Source of the DNA: an uncultured Pseudanabaenaceae cyanobacterium
Lineage (GTDB): Bacteria > Cyanobacteriota > Cyanobacteriia > PCC-9006 > JAAUQQ01
Assembly: GCA_937949725.1 (NCBI GenBank)
Contig: CALECT010000019.1
Coordinates: 1 to 61,381, forward strand
Direction of reading: 5' to 3'
DNA length: 61,381 nt
The translations under genes and the position numbers were made by a program. The notes under the pieces are model-generated. The model saw only the letters and a list, made by a program, of their open reading frames with translations. It was not told the DNA's origin and ran no database searches. Below, piece after piece: positions 15,851-29,971 of this stretch (the stretch's first letter is position 1; every line of letters starts with the position of its first letter).

Positions 15851-16323
15851 TTTGTTTCACCTTCCCCAGACAGTTGTAACAACACCGTACGGTCCCTAGG
15901 ACCATCTAAATCAAACAACAAAATCGACTGATAAGTCCCCAGCGCCAACTCCCCATCCACAATGGGAATGATTTCACTCTGGCTCAGCGTCATCGCCATC
16001 AAATGAGAGTGAGCATTCAGCGGCTCATCGTCCGGCGTACTGGGCCGCAGATGCAAATCATTGTGCATATAGCGATGGCTACCGCCCCCCGCCACAGGAA
16101 TCTCCGTCTCCGGAGCCAAGCCTCTGAGATAGACCTTAATATCCTCAAACAGACGCTCCTCATCCTCATTAATCGCCAGAGCCGTGGTGGTGTGGCGCGA
16201 GAAGACTAGAGCATGGCCATTTTGGATGCCGCTGTCCCGCAGCTTTTGGCGAACTTCAGCGGTGATATTCGTGATGCTGATGCCGTCATCGCTGCGACGG
16301 CGGAGCTGGTAGTTGATGATCAT
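15847..16323 (-). CDS. YjbQ/UPF0047 family protein
   Basis: 158 residues matching the YjbQ (UPF0047) family throughout: a start like ITNITAEVRQKL, the conserved VFSRHTTTALAINEDE, HNDLHLRPSTPDDEPLNAHSH, then GELALGTYQSILLFDLDGPR. The conserved histidines in SRHTT, HND and NAHSH are metal or phosphate ligands of this single-domain fold. Family members have weak thiamine-phosphate-synthase-like activity, but the physiological role is not settled. It overlaps the TPR-like gene by 4 bp and follows hetR by nine bases, so the three reverse genes probably form one transcript. Confidence 0.9.
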   Translation of the reverse strand: MIINYQLRRRSDDGISITNITAEVRQKLRDSGIQNGHALVFSRHTTTALAINEDEERLFEDIKVYLRGLAPETEIPVAGGGSHRYMHNDLHLRPSTPDDEPLNAHSHLMAMTLSQSEIIPIVDGELALGTYQSILLFDLDGPRDRTVLLQLSGEGETK

Positions 16324-16332
16324 AAATCGCGG

Positions 16333-17829
<1,497 letters not shown>

Positions 17830-20580
17830 ATGACTTCCCCGCAAGCCGCCACCCCTTCGGCGAATCCATCTGAGCTAGCCTCCCAGTACAGCCCCTTCGA
17901 TATCGAGGCCAAGTGGCAGAAGCTGTGGGAAGAGAACAAGGTCTTTACGCCAGATCCGGCGGATGAGGGCGAGTCTTATTGCGTAGTGATCCCGCCGCCA
18001 AACGTCACCGGCAGCCTGCACATGGGCCATGCCTTCGAGGCATCCCTAATCGATACGCTGATCCGCTACCACCGCATGAACGGCAAGAACACGCTGTGGC
18101 TGCCGGGCACGGACCACGCTTCCATTGCCGTGCAGACGATTCTGGAACGGAAGATTAAGGCGGAAGGCAGCACGCTCAAGGAATTGGGCCGCGAGAAGTT
18201 TTTGGAGCGGGCTTGGGAGTGGAAGGCGGAGTCTGGGGGGGCGATCGTCAATCAGCAGCGCCGCCTGGGCGTCTCTGTGGACTGGAGCCGCGAGCGCTTC
18301 ACTATGGATGAGGGTCTCAGCGCTGCGGTGCTGGAAGCCTTTAGCCGTCTCTATGAAGAGGGGCTGATCTATCGCGGTAACTACCTCGTCAACTGGTGCC
18401 CCGCCTCCCAGTCCGCCGTGTCCGATGTAGAAGTGGAGAACCAAGAGGTTAACGGCCACCTCTGGCATTTCAGCTATCCCTTAACTGATGGCTCCGGCCA
18501 CCTAGAAGTGGCCACGACCCGGCCTGAGACGATGCTGGGCGATACGGCGGTGGCAGTGAACCCTGGGGACGATCGCTACAAGTCCCTGATTGGCAAAACC
18601 ATCACCCTGCCCCTAGTGGGCCGGGAAATCCCCATCGTCGCTGACGACTACGTGGACCTAGAGTTCGGCACGGGCTGCGTGAAAATCACCCCCGCCCACG
18701 ATCCCAATGACTTTGAGATGGGCAAACGCCACGATCTGGAGTTCATCAATGTGATGAACAAGGACGGATCGATGAATGGCAATGCCGGGGATTTTGAGGG
18801 GCTGGATCGATTTGAAGCTCGCAAGGCTGTGGTCAAGGCTTTGGAAGCGGCGGGGAATCTGGTCAAGATTGAGGACTATACGCACAGCGTGCCCTTTAGC
18901 GATCGCGGCAAGGTCCCCGTCGAGCCCCTGCTCTCCACCCAGTGGTTTGTGAAAATGACGCCCCTGGCTGAGAAAGCTCTGAAAAAGCTCGACGAGAACA
19001 ACGACCCCAACCTCGTCCCCGAACGCTGGCGCAAGGTCTACCGCAACTGGCTCGCCAACCTGCGGGACTGGTGCATCTCCCGCCAGCTCTGGTGGGGCCA
19101 CCAAATCCCCGCCTGGTACGCCATCAGCGAAACCGGCGGCCAAATCACTGACAGCACCCCTTTCGTGGTTGCCAAAGATGATGCCGATGCCCTGGAGAAA
19201 GCCAAGGCCAAGTTTGGCGATGACGTAAAACTTGAGCGCGACCCCGACGTCCTCGACACCTGGTTCTCCTCCGGTCTCTGGCCCTTCTCCACCATGGGCT
19301 GGCCCGAAGAGACTGCCGACCTGGCTCGCTACTACCCCACCTCCACCCTCGTCACCGGCTTCGACATCATCTTCTTCTGGGTCGCCCGCATGACCATGAT
19401 GGCGGAGCATTTCACCGGCGAAATGCCCTTCAAGGACGTCTTTATCCACGGCCTGGTGCTGGATGAAAACGGCAAGAAAATGTCCAAGTCCAAGGGCAAC
19501 GGCATTGACCCCCTGGTGCTGATTGAGAAATACGGCACCGACGCCACCCGCTACGCCATGATTCGCGAAGTGGCCGGAGCCGGTCAGGACATCCGCCTGG
19601 CGTACGATCGCAAAACCGACGAATCCCAAACCGTCGAATCCAGCCGCAACTTCACCAACAAGCTCTGGAACGCCTCCCGCTACGTGATGATGAACCTGGA
19701 TAGCAAAACCCCAGAGCAATGGGGTGAGCCCGTTCAGGAACTAGAGCTAGTGGATCGCTGGATACTCTCCCGCTTCCACCGCACCGTGAAGGAAAACAGC
19801 GAAAACATCGAGAAATACGGCCTGGGCGAAGCCGCCAAGTCGCTGTACGAATTCACCTGGAACGACTTCTGCGACTGGTACATCGAGCTGAGCAAAGTTC
19901 GCATGTTCGCCGACGACTGCCCGGAGAAGACCCAGGCCCAGCAGATCCTGGCTACCGTCCTGGAAGGCATCCACAAGCTGCTCCACCCCTTTATGCCCCA
20001 CATCACCGAGGAGCTGTGGCACAGCCTCACCCAAACCGAAGCCGAGGCGGCCTATCTGGCCACCCAGAGCTATCCGGTGGTAGATGAGAGCCGCATCGAC
20101 TTGGACTTGGAGACCGACTTCCAACTGGTGATCGAAACCATTCGCACCGTGCGTAACCTACGGGCCGAAGCCGGGGTTAAGCCAGGGCTGAAAGTGCCCG
20201 TACTCCTGCAAACCGAGAACGAGCGCGAAGCCAATATCCTCAACGAAGGCAAGGTCTACATCCAAAACCTCGCCAAAGCCGAAAGCGTCACCATCGCCGA
20301 TGCCAAAGCCGAATCGCCTGAGAACAGCGCCGTCGGCGTCACCGGCACGGTCCAAGTCACGATTCCCTTGGATGGCCTGATTGACCTGGACGAGCTCAAA
20401 GCAAAAATTAACAAGAACTTGGAGAAAATCGAGAAAGAGATCAACGGCCTCAGCGGTCGCTTGGGTAATCCCGGCTTTGTGAACAAGGCTCCGGCCCACG
20501 TGATTGAAGGCGCAAGGGCTGCGTTGGCGGAAGCGGAAGCCCAGCGGGAGATCTTGCAGGAGCGTTTAGCTGGAATTTAG
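17830..20580 (+). CDS. valS: Valyl-tRNA synthetase
   Basis: 916 residues, normal for bacterial ValRS. The class I signature is GSLHMGHAF (HMGH at 64-67) within [14 protein letters not shown], and the second signature is [12 protein letters not shown] (Lys550). The editing (CP1) domain contains [13 protein letters not shown]. The helical anticodon-binding domain follows ([15 protein letters not shown] and [15 protein letters not shown]), and a C-terminal coiled-coil arm rich in Lys/Glu closes the protein, as expected for ValRS. It charges tRNA-Val with valine in the cytoplasm. I chose the ATG at 17830 because the further upstream extension does not resemble the family. It is followed by a strong hairpin terminator. 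Confidence 0.97.
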   Translation: MTSPQAATPSANPSELASQYSPFDIEAKWQKLWEENKVFTPDPADEGESYCVVIPPPNVTGSLHMGHAFEASLIDTLIRYHRMNGKNTLWLPGTDHASIAVQTILERKIKAEGSTLKELGREKFLERAWEWKAESGGAIVNQQRRLGVSVDWSRERFTMDEGLSAAVLEAFSRLYEEGLIYRGNYLVNWCPASQSAVSDVEVENQEVNGHLWHFSYPLTDGSGHLEVATTRPETMLGDTAVAVNPGDDRYKSLIGKTITLPLVGREIPIVADDYVDLEFGTGCVKITPAHDPNDFEMGKRHDLEFINVMNKDGSMNGNAGDFEGLDRFEARKAVVKALEAAGNLVKIEDYTHSVPFSDRGKVPVEPLLSTQWFVKMTPLAEKALKKLDENNDPNLVPERWRKVYRNWLANLRDWCISRQLWWGHQIPAWYAISETGGQITDSTPFVVAKDDADALEKAKAKFGDDVKLERDPDVLDTWFSSGLWPFSTMGWPEETADLARYYPTSTLVTGFDIIFFWVARMTMMAEHFTGEMPFKDVFIHGLVLDENGKKMSKSKGNGIDPLVLIEKYGTDATRYAMIREVAGAGQDIRLAYDRKTDESQTVESSRNFTNKLWNASRYVMMNLDSKTPEQWGEPVQELELVDRWILSRFHRTVKENSENIEKYGLGEAAKSLYEFTWNDFCDWYIELSKVRMFADDCPEKTQAQQILATVLEGIHKLLHPFMPHITEELWHSLTQTEAEAAYLATQSYPVVDESRIDLDLETDFQLVIETIRTVRNLRAEAGVKPGLKVPVLLQTENEREANILNEGKVYIQNLAKAESVTIADAKAESPENSAVGVTGTVQVTIPLDGLIDLDELKAKINKNLEKIEKEINGLSGRLGNPGFVNKAPAHVIEGARAALAEAEAQREILQERLAGI

Positions 20581-20600
20581 AGCATCGGGAATGGGGAGAA

Positions 20601-20645
20601 TAGGGCGCGCTCAACTTTTTGGGTTGAGGGAGCGCCCTATTTTTG
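20601..20645 (+). terminator. Rho-independent terminator after valS
   Basis: TAGGGCGC pairs with GCGCCCTA, extended by CTCAAC with GTTGAG, around a short T-rich loop. The stem is followed by a run of five or six T. It begins 20 bp after the valS stop codon. Confidence 0.85.
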
Positions 20646-20857
20646 ATGGAGACTCGTGAGTTTCGGAGACCGCTGGCGATGTTTGCCCACCGGCTTTAGT
20701 GGATAGGAGTACTTAGTTTGTTAGGGTGCTCGTGGACATATTTTCTGCAAAGACTTAGCCCGTAATTATGTGGGTTTAGGGGGCGATCGCCGAAACTGAC
20801 AGTCCCAAACCGAATCATCCCGTAAACTAATGACTCGGTTTACATCCCCCTGAACCA

Positions 20858-21283
20858 ATGTTGTACTTGGCCGACGTGAGCCACGATGCCAGCACCCAGC
20901 GTCTGCATCTCCGGCTAATTGCCCAACAGCGCTCTGAGCACAGTTGGCAAGTGATCGAAGAACCTGAATCTCTCGTGTTCGACCAAAGCGAGGCCCCTAG
21001 CATCACGGGTCTCGCTTTGGTTGAGCTATCCAATAACAACGAAACTTTTGAGCTTCAGAATGCTTCGCCTTGGATTCTCGATATTGTCCGTAATTTCCTG
21101 AGTACGGGGGTTACGGCTGATTTTCTGCAGCAAGAAGCGGAGCGGGCGGAGCAGTGGCGGCAGGCTTTGACGTTGCAGAGTCAGGAGTTGGGGCGGCGGA
21201 CGTTGGAGCTGGAGGCGCGGATGGGGCAGATTCAGGAGTTGGAGGAGAAGATTAAGCAGGATGGGGATAAGGATTGTGGGTAA
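20858..21283 (+). CDS. Conserved cyanobacterial protein with C-terminal coiled coil
   Basis: 141 residues. The N-terminal 75 residues form a compact mixed domain (LYLADVSHDASTQRLHLRLI, GLALVELSNNNETFELQNA), followed by LDIVRNFLSTG. A C-terminal charged coiled coil reads QEAERAEQWRQALTLQSQEL then ELEARMGQIQELEEKI. The shape agrees with a family I associate with cyanobacteria and know only as hypothetical. No enzymatic motif, signal or membrane segment is visible. It stands alone between the valS terminator and a repeat-rich gap. Confidence 0.7.
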   Translation: MLYLADVSHDASTQRLHLRLIAQQRSEHSWQVIEEPESLVFDQSEAPSITGLALVELSNNNETFELQNASPWILDIVRNFLSTGVTADFLQQEAERAEQWRQALTLQSQELGRRTLELEARMGQIQELEEKIKQDGDKDCG

Positions 21284-24182
<2,899 letters not shown>

Positions 24183-24251
24183 AATTTCATAGCCCTAATC
24201 AGTCTTAGCTCCTTTCGTTTCAATGAGCTAACTGGGAAACATCTCCACCCC

Positions 24252-25310
24252 ATGAACTTCAGGAAAGTCTCCTACACCCTCGGCATTAATCTGCTGATCC
24301 TCTGCGGCATCCTCATGGCCCTAGAAGGCATCACCCGGCTCATCACCTCCGGCAACGACAGCAAAGCCATCTTCGATGACCCCACGCTCCGCACCCGCAA
24401 TCGCCAAGGATTTGTAGAAACCGATCGCGATCGCGGCTTTGCCCTCAAGCCCAACAGCAGCCAAGATCTCTACAACATCAACGCCTCAGGCTTTCGCGGC
24501 GAGCCCCTCCCCCAAAATCTCGAAGACAAACTAACCATCCTCACCCTGGGCGAGTCCACCACCTTCGGCTGGGGCGTCAGAGACAACGAAACCTATCCGG
24601 CTTACCTCAACCAAGCCCTGCAAACTCGCCAACCCAACACCTACGTCATCAACGGCGGCGTCCCGTCCTACACCTCTAGCCAAGTATTGGCCTACCTCGA
24701 TCAACTCCTGGACGAGGACAACCTCCAGCCCGACTTAATCTTGATTAGCATCGCCTGGAATGACATCTGGTACTCCAGCATCCAAAACTGGCATCCCGAT
24801 ATTCTCATCTACCAAAAGCCCCCAGCAGTACTCACCTTTCTCATGCGCCATTCCCGCCTGGTGAACGGCATCATACTGGGATTTTCAGCCCAGGAGCAAT
24901 CCCTCGTAGACATTGAAAACCCAGCAGCCCTCAAGCAATACCGCCAAAACCTCCAAGCCATGGTCAATCGCTGCCAGGGCAAAGGCATCAAGGTCATCTT
25001 TATCGAGCCTCCCTTCGATGGAGATCACATGCCCGAAGAAGGGCTCAACGAATTCCACATCCGCTACACCAAAGCCTTCTTCATTGAGCAATCTCGCAAA
25101 TACCTCGCCACCCTCCGCAGCGTTGCAGAAGAAACGAACGTCCCTGTAATTAATCACCGCCTAGGACTACAAGACCTCAACCAATTCCCCCTCTTCCTCG
25201 ATACCCTCCACCCCACCCCAGCAGGAAACGCCATGATGGCCGAAGACATTGCCAATGCAATTCCTGAAACCCATTGGCCACCAAAACTCTCTAACCCTCA
25301 ACAGCCCTAG
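24252..25310 (+). CDS. SGNH/GDSL-type hydrolase, membrane-anchored
   Basis: 352 residues. An N-terminal hydrophobic segment (LGINLLILCGILMALEGITR) acts as anchor or signal. The SGNH fold follows with block I LTLGESTTFGWG (Ser nucleophile), block II around INGGVPSYTSSQ, block III ISIAWNDIWY, and block V DTLHPTPAGNAMM (Asp/His). The likely chemistry is removal or transfer of acyl groups on a glycan or lipid outside the cytoplasm. It is followed 130 bp later by the carbamoyltransferase gene, a neighbour pair common in glycan-modification loci. The substrate is unknown. Confidence 0.85.
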   Translation: MNFRKVSYTLGINLLILCGILMALEGITRLITSGNDSKAIFDDPTLRTRNRQGFVETDRDRGFALKPNSSQDLYNINASGFRGEPLPQNLEDKLTILTLGESTTFGWGVRDNETYPAYLNQALQTRQPNTYVINGGVPSYTSSQVLAYLDQLLDEDNLQPDLILISIAWNDIWYSSIQNWHPDILIYQKPPAVLTFLMRHSRLVNGIILGFSAQEQSLVDIENPAALKQYRQNLQAMVNRCQGKGIKVIFIEPPFDGDHMPEEGLNEFHIRYTKAFFIEQSRKYLATLRSVAEETNVPVINHRLGLQDLNQFPLFLDTLHPTPAGNAMMAEDIANAIPETHWPPKLSNPQQP

Positions 25311-25439
25311 CCCCACCGGAAAGCGATAAAGTTGTAGAGAAATGAGTCTCATTGCTTTAGGCCACAGCTTTCCCATGACGTTTCCCATGATGGGCTGCTT
25401 CGCCTGCTACCTGCGGCATAGCTGCCGTTACAACTGTCT

Positions 25440-27278
25440 ATGAACATCCTGGGAATTTCAGCGTTCTACCACGACAGCGCCGCCGCCCTCGTTGTGGATG
25501 GCAATATTGTTGCAGCCGCCCAAGAAGAGCGGTTTACTCGCAAAAAGCATGACGCAGCCTTTCCCGAACAGGCGATCGCCTATTGCCTCCAGTCCGCCAA
25601 CCTCCAGCTCAGCGATCTGGACCATGTGGTCTTCTACGAAAAGCCGCTAATCACCTTTGAACGCCTCCTAGAAACCTATCTCGCCTACGCTCCCAAAGGC
25701 TTTCGTTCCTTCCTCATGGCCATGCCAGTGTGGCTAAAGGAAAAGCTCTACCTCAAGGCCGTAATTCGCAGAGAACTGGCCCAGCTAGGGGAATATGACC
25801 GCCGCGATCGCCAATTCTTACTCTTTGCCGAGCACCACCAGTCCCATGCGGCCTCGGCCTTCTTCCCCAGCCCTTTCCAGCAAGCAGCCGTACTTTGCAT
25901 CGATGCCGTGGGCGAATGGGCCACCACGTCGGTATGGCTCGGCCAAGACAACCAGCTCATCCCCCAATGGGAAATCAACTTTCCCCATTCCCTGGGGATG
26001 CTCTATTCGGCCTTCACTTACTACACGGGCTTTCGCGTGAACTCGGGCGAGTACAAGCTCATGGGCCTCGCGCCCTATGGCCAACCGATCTATGCCGACA
26101 AGATTATGGAGAATCTACTAGACCTCAAGGAGGACGGTAGCTTCCGACTCAACATGGACTACTTCAACTACTCCGTTGGCCTGACCATGACCAGTCGCAA
26201 ATTTCACAAGTTATTTGAAGGGGAGCCGCGATCGCCCGAAAGCGCAATCACCCAACGAGAAATGGACCTCGCCGCCTCCATTCAAAAAGTGATTGAAGAA
26301 GTTGTCCTGCGCCTCGCCCGCACCGTCCACCGCGAAACAGGAGAAGACTATCTCTGCCTCGCAGGGGGCGTTGCCCTCAACTGCGTCTCCAATGGCCGCT
26401 TGCTAAGAGAAGGCCCCTTCAAAGACATTTGGATCCAGCCCGCTGCGGGCGATGCCGGAGGCTCCGTCGGTGCAGCCCTTTCCGCTTGGTATCAATACAA
26501 AGACCAGCCCCGCAAAGCTGCCTCTCCCGATGCCATGGGCGGCAGCTACCTCGGCCCCCACTTTTCCAATGGCGAGATTCAGCAATACCTGGACAGCATC
26601 GGAGCCACCTACGAGCACTTCGCAGATGCCCAGCTCATGCCCCAAGTCGCTGAGATCCTCGCCAGCGAAAACGTCGTCGGCTGGTTCCAAGGCCCCATGG
26701 AATTTGGCCCCAGAGCCTTAGGCGGACGCTCCATCCTTGGGGACTCCCGCAGCCCCAAGATGCAGTCCGTGATGAACCTCAAGATCAAGCAACGGGAGTC
26801 CTTTCGCCCTTTTGCACCCTCCGTACTCGCAGAGCGCGTCAGCGACTATTTTCAAATGGACCGCAGCAGTCCCTATATGCTCCAGGTTGCTACTGTCCAA
26901 GACAGCATTCGCCAGCCCATCCCCGCCCAAGCAGCCCTGGCACAGGGGCTCGACCAACTCAAAACACCCCGCTCAACCATCCCCGCCGTCACCCATGTCG
27001 ATTACTCCGCGCGAATCCAAACCGTTCACCGAGAGACCAATCCCCGCTACCATCAACTCCTAAGCCAATTCGAGCAGAAGACGGGCTGTGCAGTTCTGGT
27101 CAATTCCTCCTTTAACGTGCGGGGCGAGCCCATCGTCTGCACCCCTGCCGATGCCTATCGCTGCTTTATGGCTACGGAGATGGACTACCTCGTGTTAGAA
27201 AACTATCTACTGTGCAAAGCCAAGCAGCCCCCCCAGCTCAAGGCAAAATCTTGGGCTGCAACTTTCGCCCTGGATTAA
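25440..27278 (+). CDS. Carbamoyltransferase (NodU/CmcH/SxtI-type)
   Basis: 612 residues, a full-length two-domain carbamoyltransferase. The N-terminal Kae1-like ASKHA domain begins NILGISAFYHDSAAALVVDG and contains EERFTRKKHDAAFP, HHQSHAASAFFPS and CLAGGVALNCVSNG. The C-terminal YrdC-like domain contains GWFQGPMEFGPRALGGRSIL, KQRESFRPFAPSVL and LVNSSFNVRGEPIVCTP. It transfers a carbamoyl group from carbamoyl phosphate, through an adenylated intermediate, to a hydroxyl on a sugar or secondary metabolite. It is followed closely by SxtJ-like and DUF5989 genes. Close family members act in nodulation factors, antibiotics and saxitoxin; here a surface glycan is more likely. Confidence 0.93.
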   Translation: MNILGISAFYHDSAAALVVDGNIVAAAQEERFTRKKHDAAFPEQAIAYCLQSANLQLSDLDHVVFYEKPLITFERLLETYLAYAPKGFRSFLMAMPVWLKEKLYLKAVIRRELAQLGEYDRRDRQFLLFAEHHQSHAASAFFPSPFQQAAVLCIDAVGEWATTSVWLGQDNQLIPQWEINFPHSLGMLYSAFTYYTGFRVNSGEYKLMGLAPYGQPIYADKIMENLLDLKEDGSFRLNMDYFNYSVGLTMTSRKFHKLFEGEPRSPESAITQREMDLAASIQKVIEEVVLRLARTVHRETGEDYLCLAGGVALNCVSNGRLLREGPFKDIWIQPAAGDAGGSVGAALSAWYQYKDQPRKAASPDAMGGSYLGPHFSNGEIQQYLDSIGATYEHFADAQLMPQVAEILASENVVGWFQGPMEFGPRALGGRSILGDSRSPKMQSVMNLKIKQRESFRPFAPSVLAERVSDYFQMDRSSPYMLQVATVQDSIRQPIPAQAALAQGLDQLKTPRSTIPAVTHVDYSARIQTVHRETNPRYHQLLSQFEQKTGCAVLVNSSFNVRGEPIVCTPADAYRCFMATEMDYLVLENYLLCKAKQPPQLKAKSWAATFALD

Positions 27279-27294
27279 CACGTCCTATGTTTAC

Positions 27295-27744
27295 ATGGAC
27301 GGCATTGACGTTTTCTGCATCTACAACACCGATTCTGATATGGAGTTGAGTCCGGTCCAAACCAAACAAGAGCTGAGACAATTTGGCTTCCTCATCGGGG
27401 GGCTCATTGCCCTGATCTTTGGCCTCGGTTTACCCTTACTGAAAGGTCATAGTTTGCCGCCCTGGCCCTGGGTTGTGGCCTTGGTGTTGGGCAGTCTAGC
27501 TCTGCTGACACCGAGGGCACTTCAGCCGATCTATCGCCTCTGGATGCGCTTTGGGGCAGTGATGGGCTGGATTAATACCCGCATTATCTTAGGCCTGGTG
27601 TTTTATTTCTTACTTTGGCCTACAGGCTTGCTGATGAAGCTGTTTCGCCATGACCCCATGCAGCGCCGCCCAGCCAAAAACCAAGCCAGCTATCGGTCTC
27701 CCTGCGAGAGCAAAGCCCCGGACACCATGGAGCGACCTTACTAA
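27295..27744 (+). CDS. SxtJ-family membrane protein
   Basis: 149 residues. Hydrophobic segments: FGFLIGGLIALIFGLGLPLL, PWVVALVLGSLALLTP, and VMGWINTRIILGLVFYFLLW continuing through WPTGLLMKLFRHDPM. The order ELRQFG, LGLPLL, WMRFG, GWINTRI, PTGLLMKL is that of SxtJ-type proteins found beside carbamoyltransferases. A start at 27340 (MELSPVQTKQELRQFG) is an alternative that fits family length better. The gene begins 16 bases after the carbamoyltransferase stop and its stop overlaps the next start codon. The molecular function is unknown; a membrane partner of the carbamoyltransferase is inference. Confidence 0.82.
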   Translation: MDGIDVFCIYNTDSDMELSPVQTKQELRQFGFLIGGLIALIFGLGLPLLKGHSLPPWPWVVALVLGSLALLTPRALQPIYRLWMRFGAVMGWINTRIILGLVFYFLLWPTGLLMKLFRHDPMQRRPAKNQASYRSPCESKAPDTMERPY

Positions 27745-27911
27745 TGTTTCTTGAATTCGCAATTGATTTTATCCAAGACCTCTGGGGCTTTCTCAGGGTT
27801 CGCAAGAAGTATTGGCTGGCTCCGCTGATTATTACGCTGGTACTGCTGGGTGCTTTGGTGGTGTTGACCCAGGGCTCTGCGATCGCTCCCCTCATCTACA
27901 CGCTGTTCTAA
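27744..27911 (+). CDS. DUF5989 / SxtK-like single-pass membrane protein
   Basis: A 55-residue gene whose ATG shares its A with the TAA of the SxtJ-like gene. It reads MFLEFAIDFIQDLWGFLRVR, then KKYWLAPLIITLVLLGALVV and a short tail. The DLWGFLRVRKKYWLAP start followed by one membrane helix is characteristic of the small proteins at the end of carbamoyltransferase-SxtJ operons. Translational coupling and conserved order make it a real gene despite its size. Function unknown. Confidence 0.85.
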   Translation: MFLEFAIDFIQDLWGFLRVRKKYWLAPLIITLVLLGALVVLTQGSAIAPLIYTLF

Positions 27912-27937
27912 AACCGGCCAGGGTCTAACTGGTGGGG

Positions 27938-27981
27938 AAGAGCCGCTAGAGTCCCAGTCAGAGGGGGTTCTAGCGGCTCTT
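27938..27981 (+). terminator. Hairpin terminator of the carbamoyltransferase operon
   Basis: AAGAGCCGCTAGA pairs perfectly with TCTAGCGGCTCTT across an 18-base loop. It starts 27 bp after the last stop codon of the operon. The downstream T-run is weak (TTATTC). Confidence 0.7.
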
Positions 27982-28978
27982 ATTCAAATACAGCACTCTT
28001 TTGGTAGGAAAGGGCTTCTATCTGCTCCCCTCCCTTTTCAGGCCAGTACCTGAGTCTCCATCTACTTTGTGTTGCCGCGTAGAGATATCAGCGCTGTACG
28101 ACCACTTCACAACTAAACTTGTTTATTTTTATCACCTGTAAATTGTCTTACTTAGGCTCTTGACAGGGAGCATCCCGCTTTTGCAGATATCCCCTCATTT
28201 CAACGACAGAGCCAGGGTCTCAGACACCGAATTTTGTGCTTTGGCAGCTTCAGGATGCTCCATCTGAGAGTTAAACTCTCATGCTCTAGAGAACAGATTC
28301 GTATACATTGCTTCAGAACAGATTCGTCACCACTTAGACCGATTCAGGTAACCAATGTTCCCTAAATAGTCTTGAATATTCTAGTCTTAGAACTTCCAAA
28401 TTCAGTGTGTTCTATTAGACTTTGTTGGGAATCACTCAAAGACACATTACAAGCCTTTCCACAGCCCCTCTACAAGCACTTTGCAGCCAAAACATCGGCA
28501 AACATTGCATGGGAGAGGATTACATCCTTAAAAATCCTTATTTCTAGTTAAAGTTTATTAATAGCCGATGCCCAGGCACTATTTTTCTCTTAGAGAAAGG
28601 TGATTTCAAATGATTAATATACGCTTAATTGCTGATTTTTGAATTCAGGTAAATTGCCCTTATTTAAGGGTGTTGGCTGACAAAACCTGCTTTCCAAAAA
28701 TGTGTGATTTGGATGATGGAATCTCTCCAAAGAAACACTATAATCAAGATCTGAGTCTAGACTTCAACGTAAGTTCTCATTTGGACTGCGCCATATCTTA
28801 ACGGTCTGAGATGCTTTCAATGCATGGATTCAAATCTATGTATTGCGGAGAAATTGAATTCTAATTGCGGAGTAATATATTTTACTTCAATATTTTAGAT
28901 ACACTTGTCTCCATAAAAATCTGTTCTGTTTGGATTGGCACGCAATAGGGTTCTTAGGATCATTTAAATCATAAATAA
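27982..28978. other. AT-rich gene-free region
   Basis: About 1 kb with clearly lower GC than its surroundings and no supported frame on either strand. Two short direct repeats are visible: AGAACAGATTCGT (about 28289 and 28316) and AATTGCGGAG (about 28841-28875). No tRNA, CRISPR or transposase remnant was recognised. It precedes an AT-richer glycosyltransferase gene, so it may belong to the same acquired segment or hold a long leader. Confidence 0.5.
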
Positions 28979-29971
28979 ATGCCTAGAGTTTCTGTAATCG
29001 TTCCTGCCTACAATGCCATGCGCTATTTGCCCTTAGCGTTGGAAAGCATTTTGGCGCAGTCTTTTCAAGACTTTGAGATTATTATTGTTGATGATGGTAG
29101 TCGTGATGGGATTAAGCGGTGGGCGGCTCAGCTAGAAGACCCTCGCATTGACTTTTTTACACAGGCAAATAGTGGCAGTGCAGCGGCTCGCAATACAGGG
29201 ATCTCCCATGCCACTGGAGAGTATATTGCCTTTCTTGATGCTGACGACTTGTGGGCATCCACCAAGTTAGAACAGCAGGTCAAGCTCCTCGACGAAAAAC
29301 AAGACGTTGGGCTGGTCTATACCTGGGTTGCGACGATAGATGCAGAAGGCGAATTAGATGGTAAGTCTTACTGCCATTCTGAGGTTGGAGAGGTCTGGGA
29401 CTCTCTGATAGAAGGGGATCTTTTGGTTTGTGGAAGCACCCCCATGATTCGGCGCACTTGTTTTGAAGAAGTGGGTTTATTTGATATTCGGTTTGCCTAT
29501 GCCCAAACCTGGGAAATGTGGCTCAGGATTGCCGGGAAATATTCCTTTCAAGTGATCCCAGAAATATTGGTTCACTATCGCTCCCATCCCGGCAATATCT
29601 CTAAAAAATGGCAGCATGTAGAGAGCAACTATAAGGCCATTATTGAGAAGGTCTTTGCCAATGCTCCTGCTCATAAGCAGCTATTGAAAGGCCGCTGCTA
29701 TGGTAACGCCTACTTGAGAGTGGCTTGGAAGGTCTTACAAAATAAAGGTGGAGACTTTGTGGCAGCCAAGCGATTCCGAAAAATAGCGTTGGGTTATTGT
29801 CCTGCATTGAAGTTCTCGAACCAATGTATTCGCTTGAGTCTTGCCCTGTCAGTCGTTCAAACGATGGGCTTGGACCGTTATAGTCGTTTTCGAAATCTAT
29901 TTCACCATTTGAAGCATTTGGTTGGTGGTGTTCCAGGGAAGCTCGTTCCGTTTCTCTCAGAGGTTGTTTGA
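28979..29971 (+). CDS. Family 2 glycosyltransferase
   Basis: 330 residues. A GT-A nucleotide-sugar domain starts PRVSVIVPAYNAMRYLPLAL, with IIIVDDGSRDG, GSAAARNTGISHATGEYIAF and the metal-binding FLDADDLW. Acceptor-side residues follow in MIRRTCFEEVGLFD and QTWEMWLRIAGKY. A helical C-terminal part of about 110 residues is less conserved. It probably adds a sugar to a surface polysaccharide or lipid carrier at the inner face of the membrane. The last codons (GAG GTT GTT TGA) lie at or inside the inverted repeat of a small element, so the native C-terminus may have been replaced. Base composition is more AT-rich than in flanking genes. Confidence 0.9.
   Translation: MPRVSVIVPAYNAMRYLPLALESILAQSFQDFEIIIVDDGSRDGIKRWAAQLEDPRIDFFTQANSGSAAARNTGISHATGEYIAFLDADDLWASTKLEQQVKLLDEKQDVGLVYTWVATIDAEGELDGKSYCHSEVGEVWDSLIEGDLLVCGSTPMIRRTCFEEVGLFDIRFAYAQTWEMWLRIAGKYSFQVIPEILVHYRSHPGNISKKWQHVESNYKAIIEKVFANAPAHKQLLKGRCYGNAYLRVAWKVLQNKGGDFVAAKRFRKIALGYCPALKFSNQCIRLSLALSVVQTMGLDRYSRFRNLFHHLKHLVGGVPGKLVPFLSEVV

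Noticed and set aside
18658..19719. Long antisense frame (353 codons) opposite valS, and similar ones opposite icd (21708-22532), mnmE and the DUF4347 gene.
   Set aside because: They mirror high-GC codon usage of the true genes, translate to Gly/Val/Ala/His-rich sequence without domains, and overlap certain genes completely.
24252..27911. A saxitoxin biosynthesis cluster, suggested by the sxtI-J-K-like order.
   Set aside because: No polyketide synthase-like SxtA, amidinotransferase or other sxt core gene is present. The carbamoyltransferase-SxtJ-DUF5989 set is also common outside toxin clusters.
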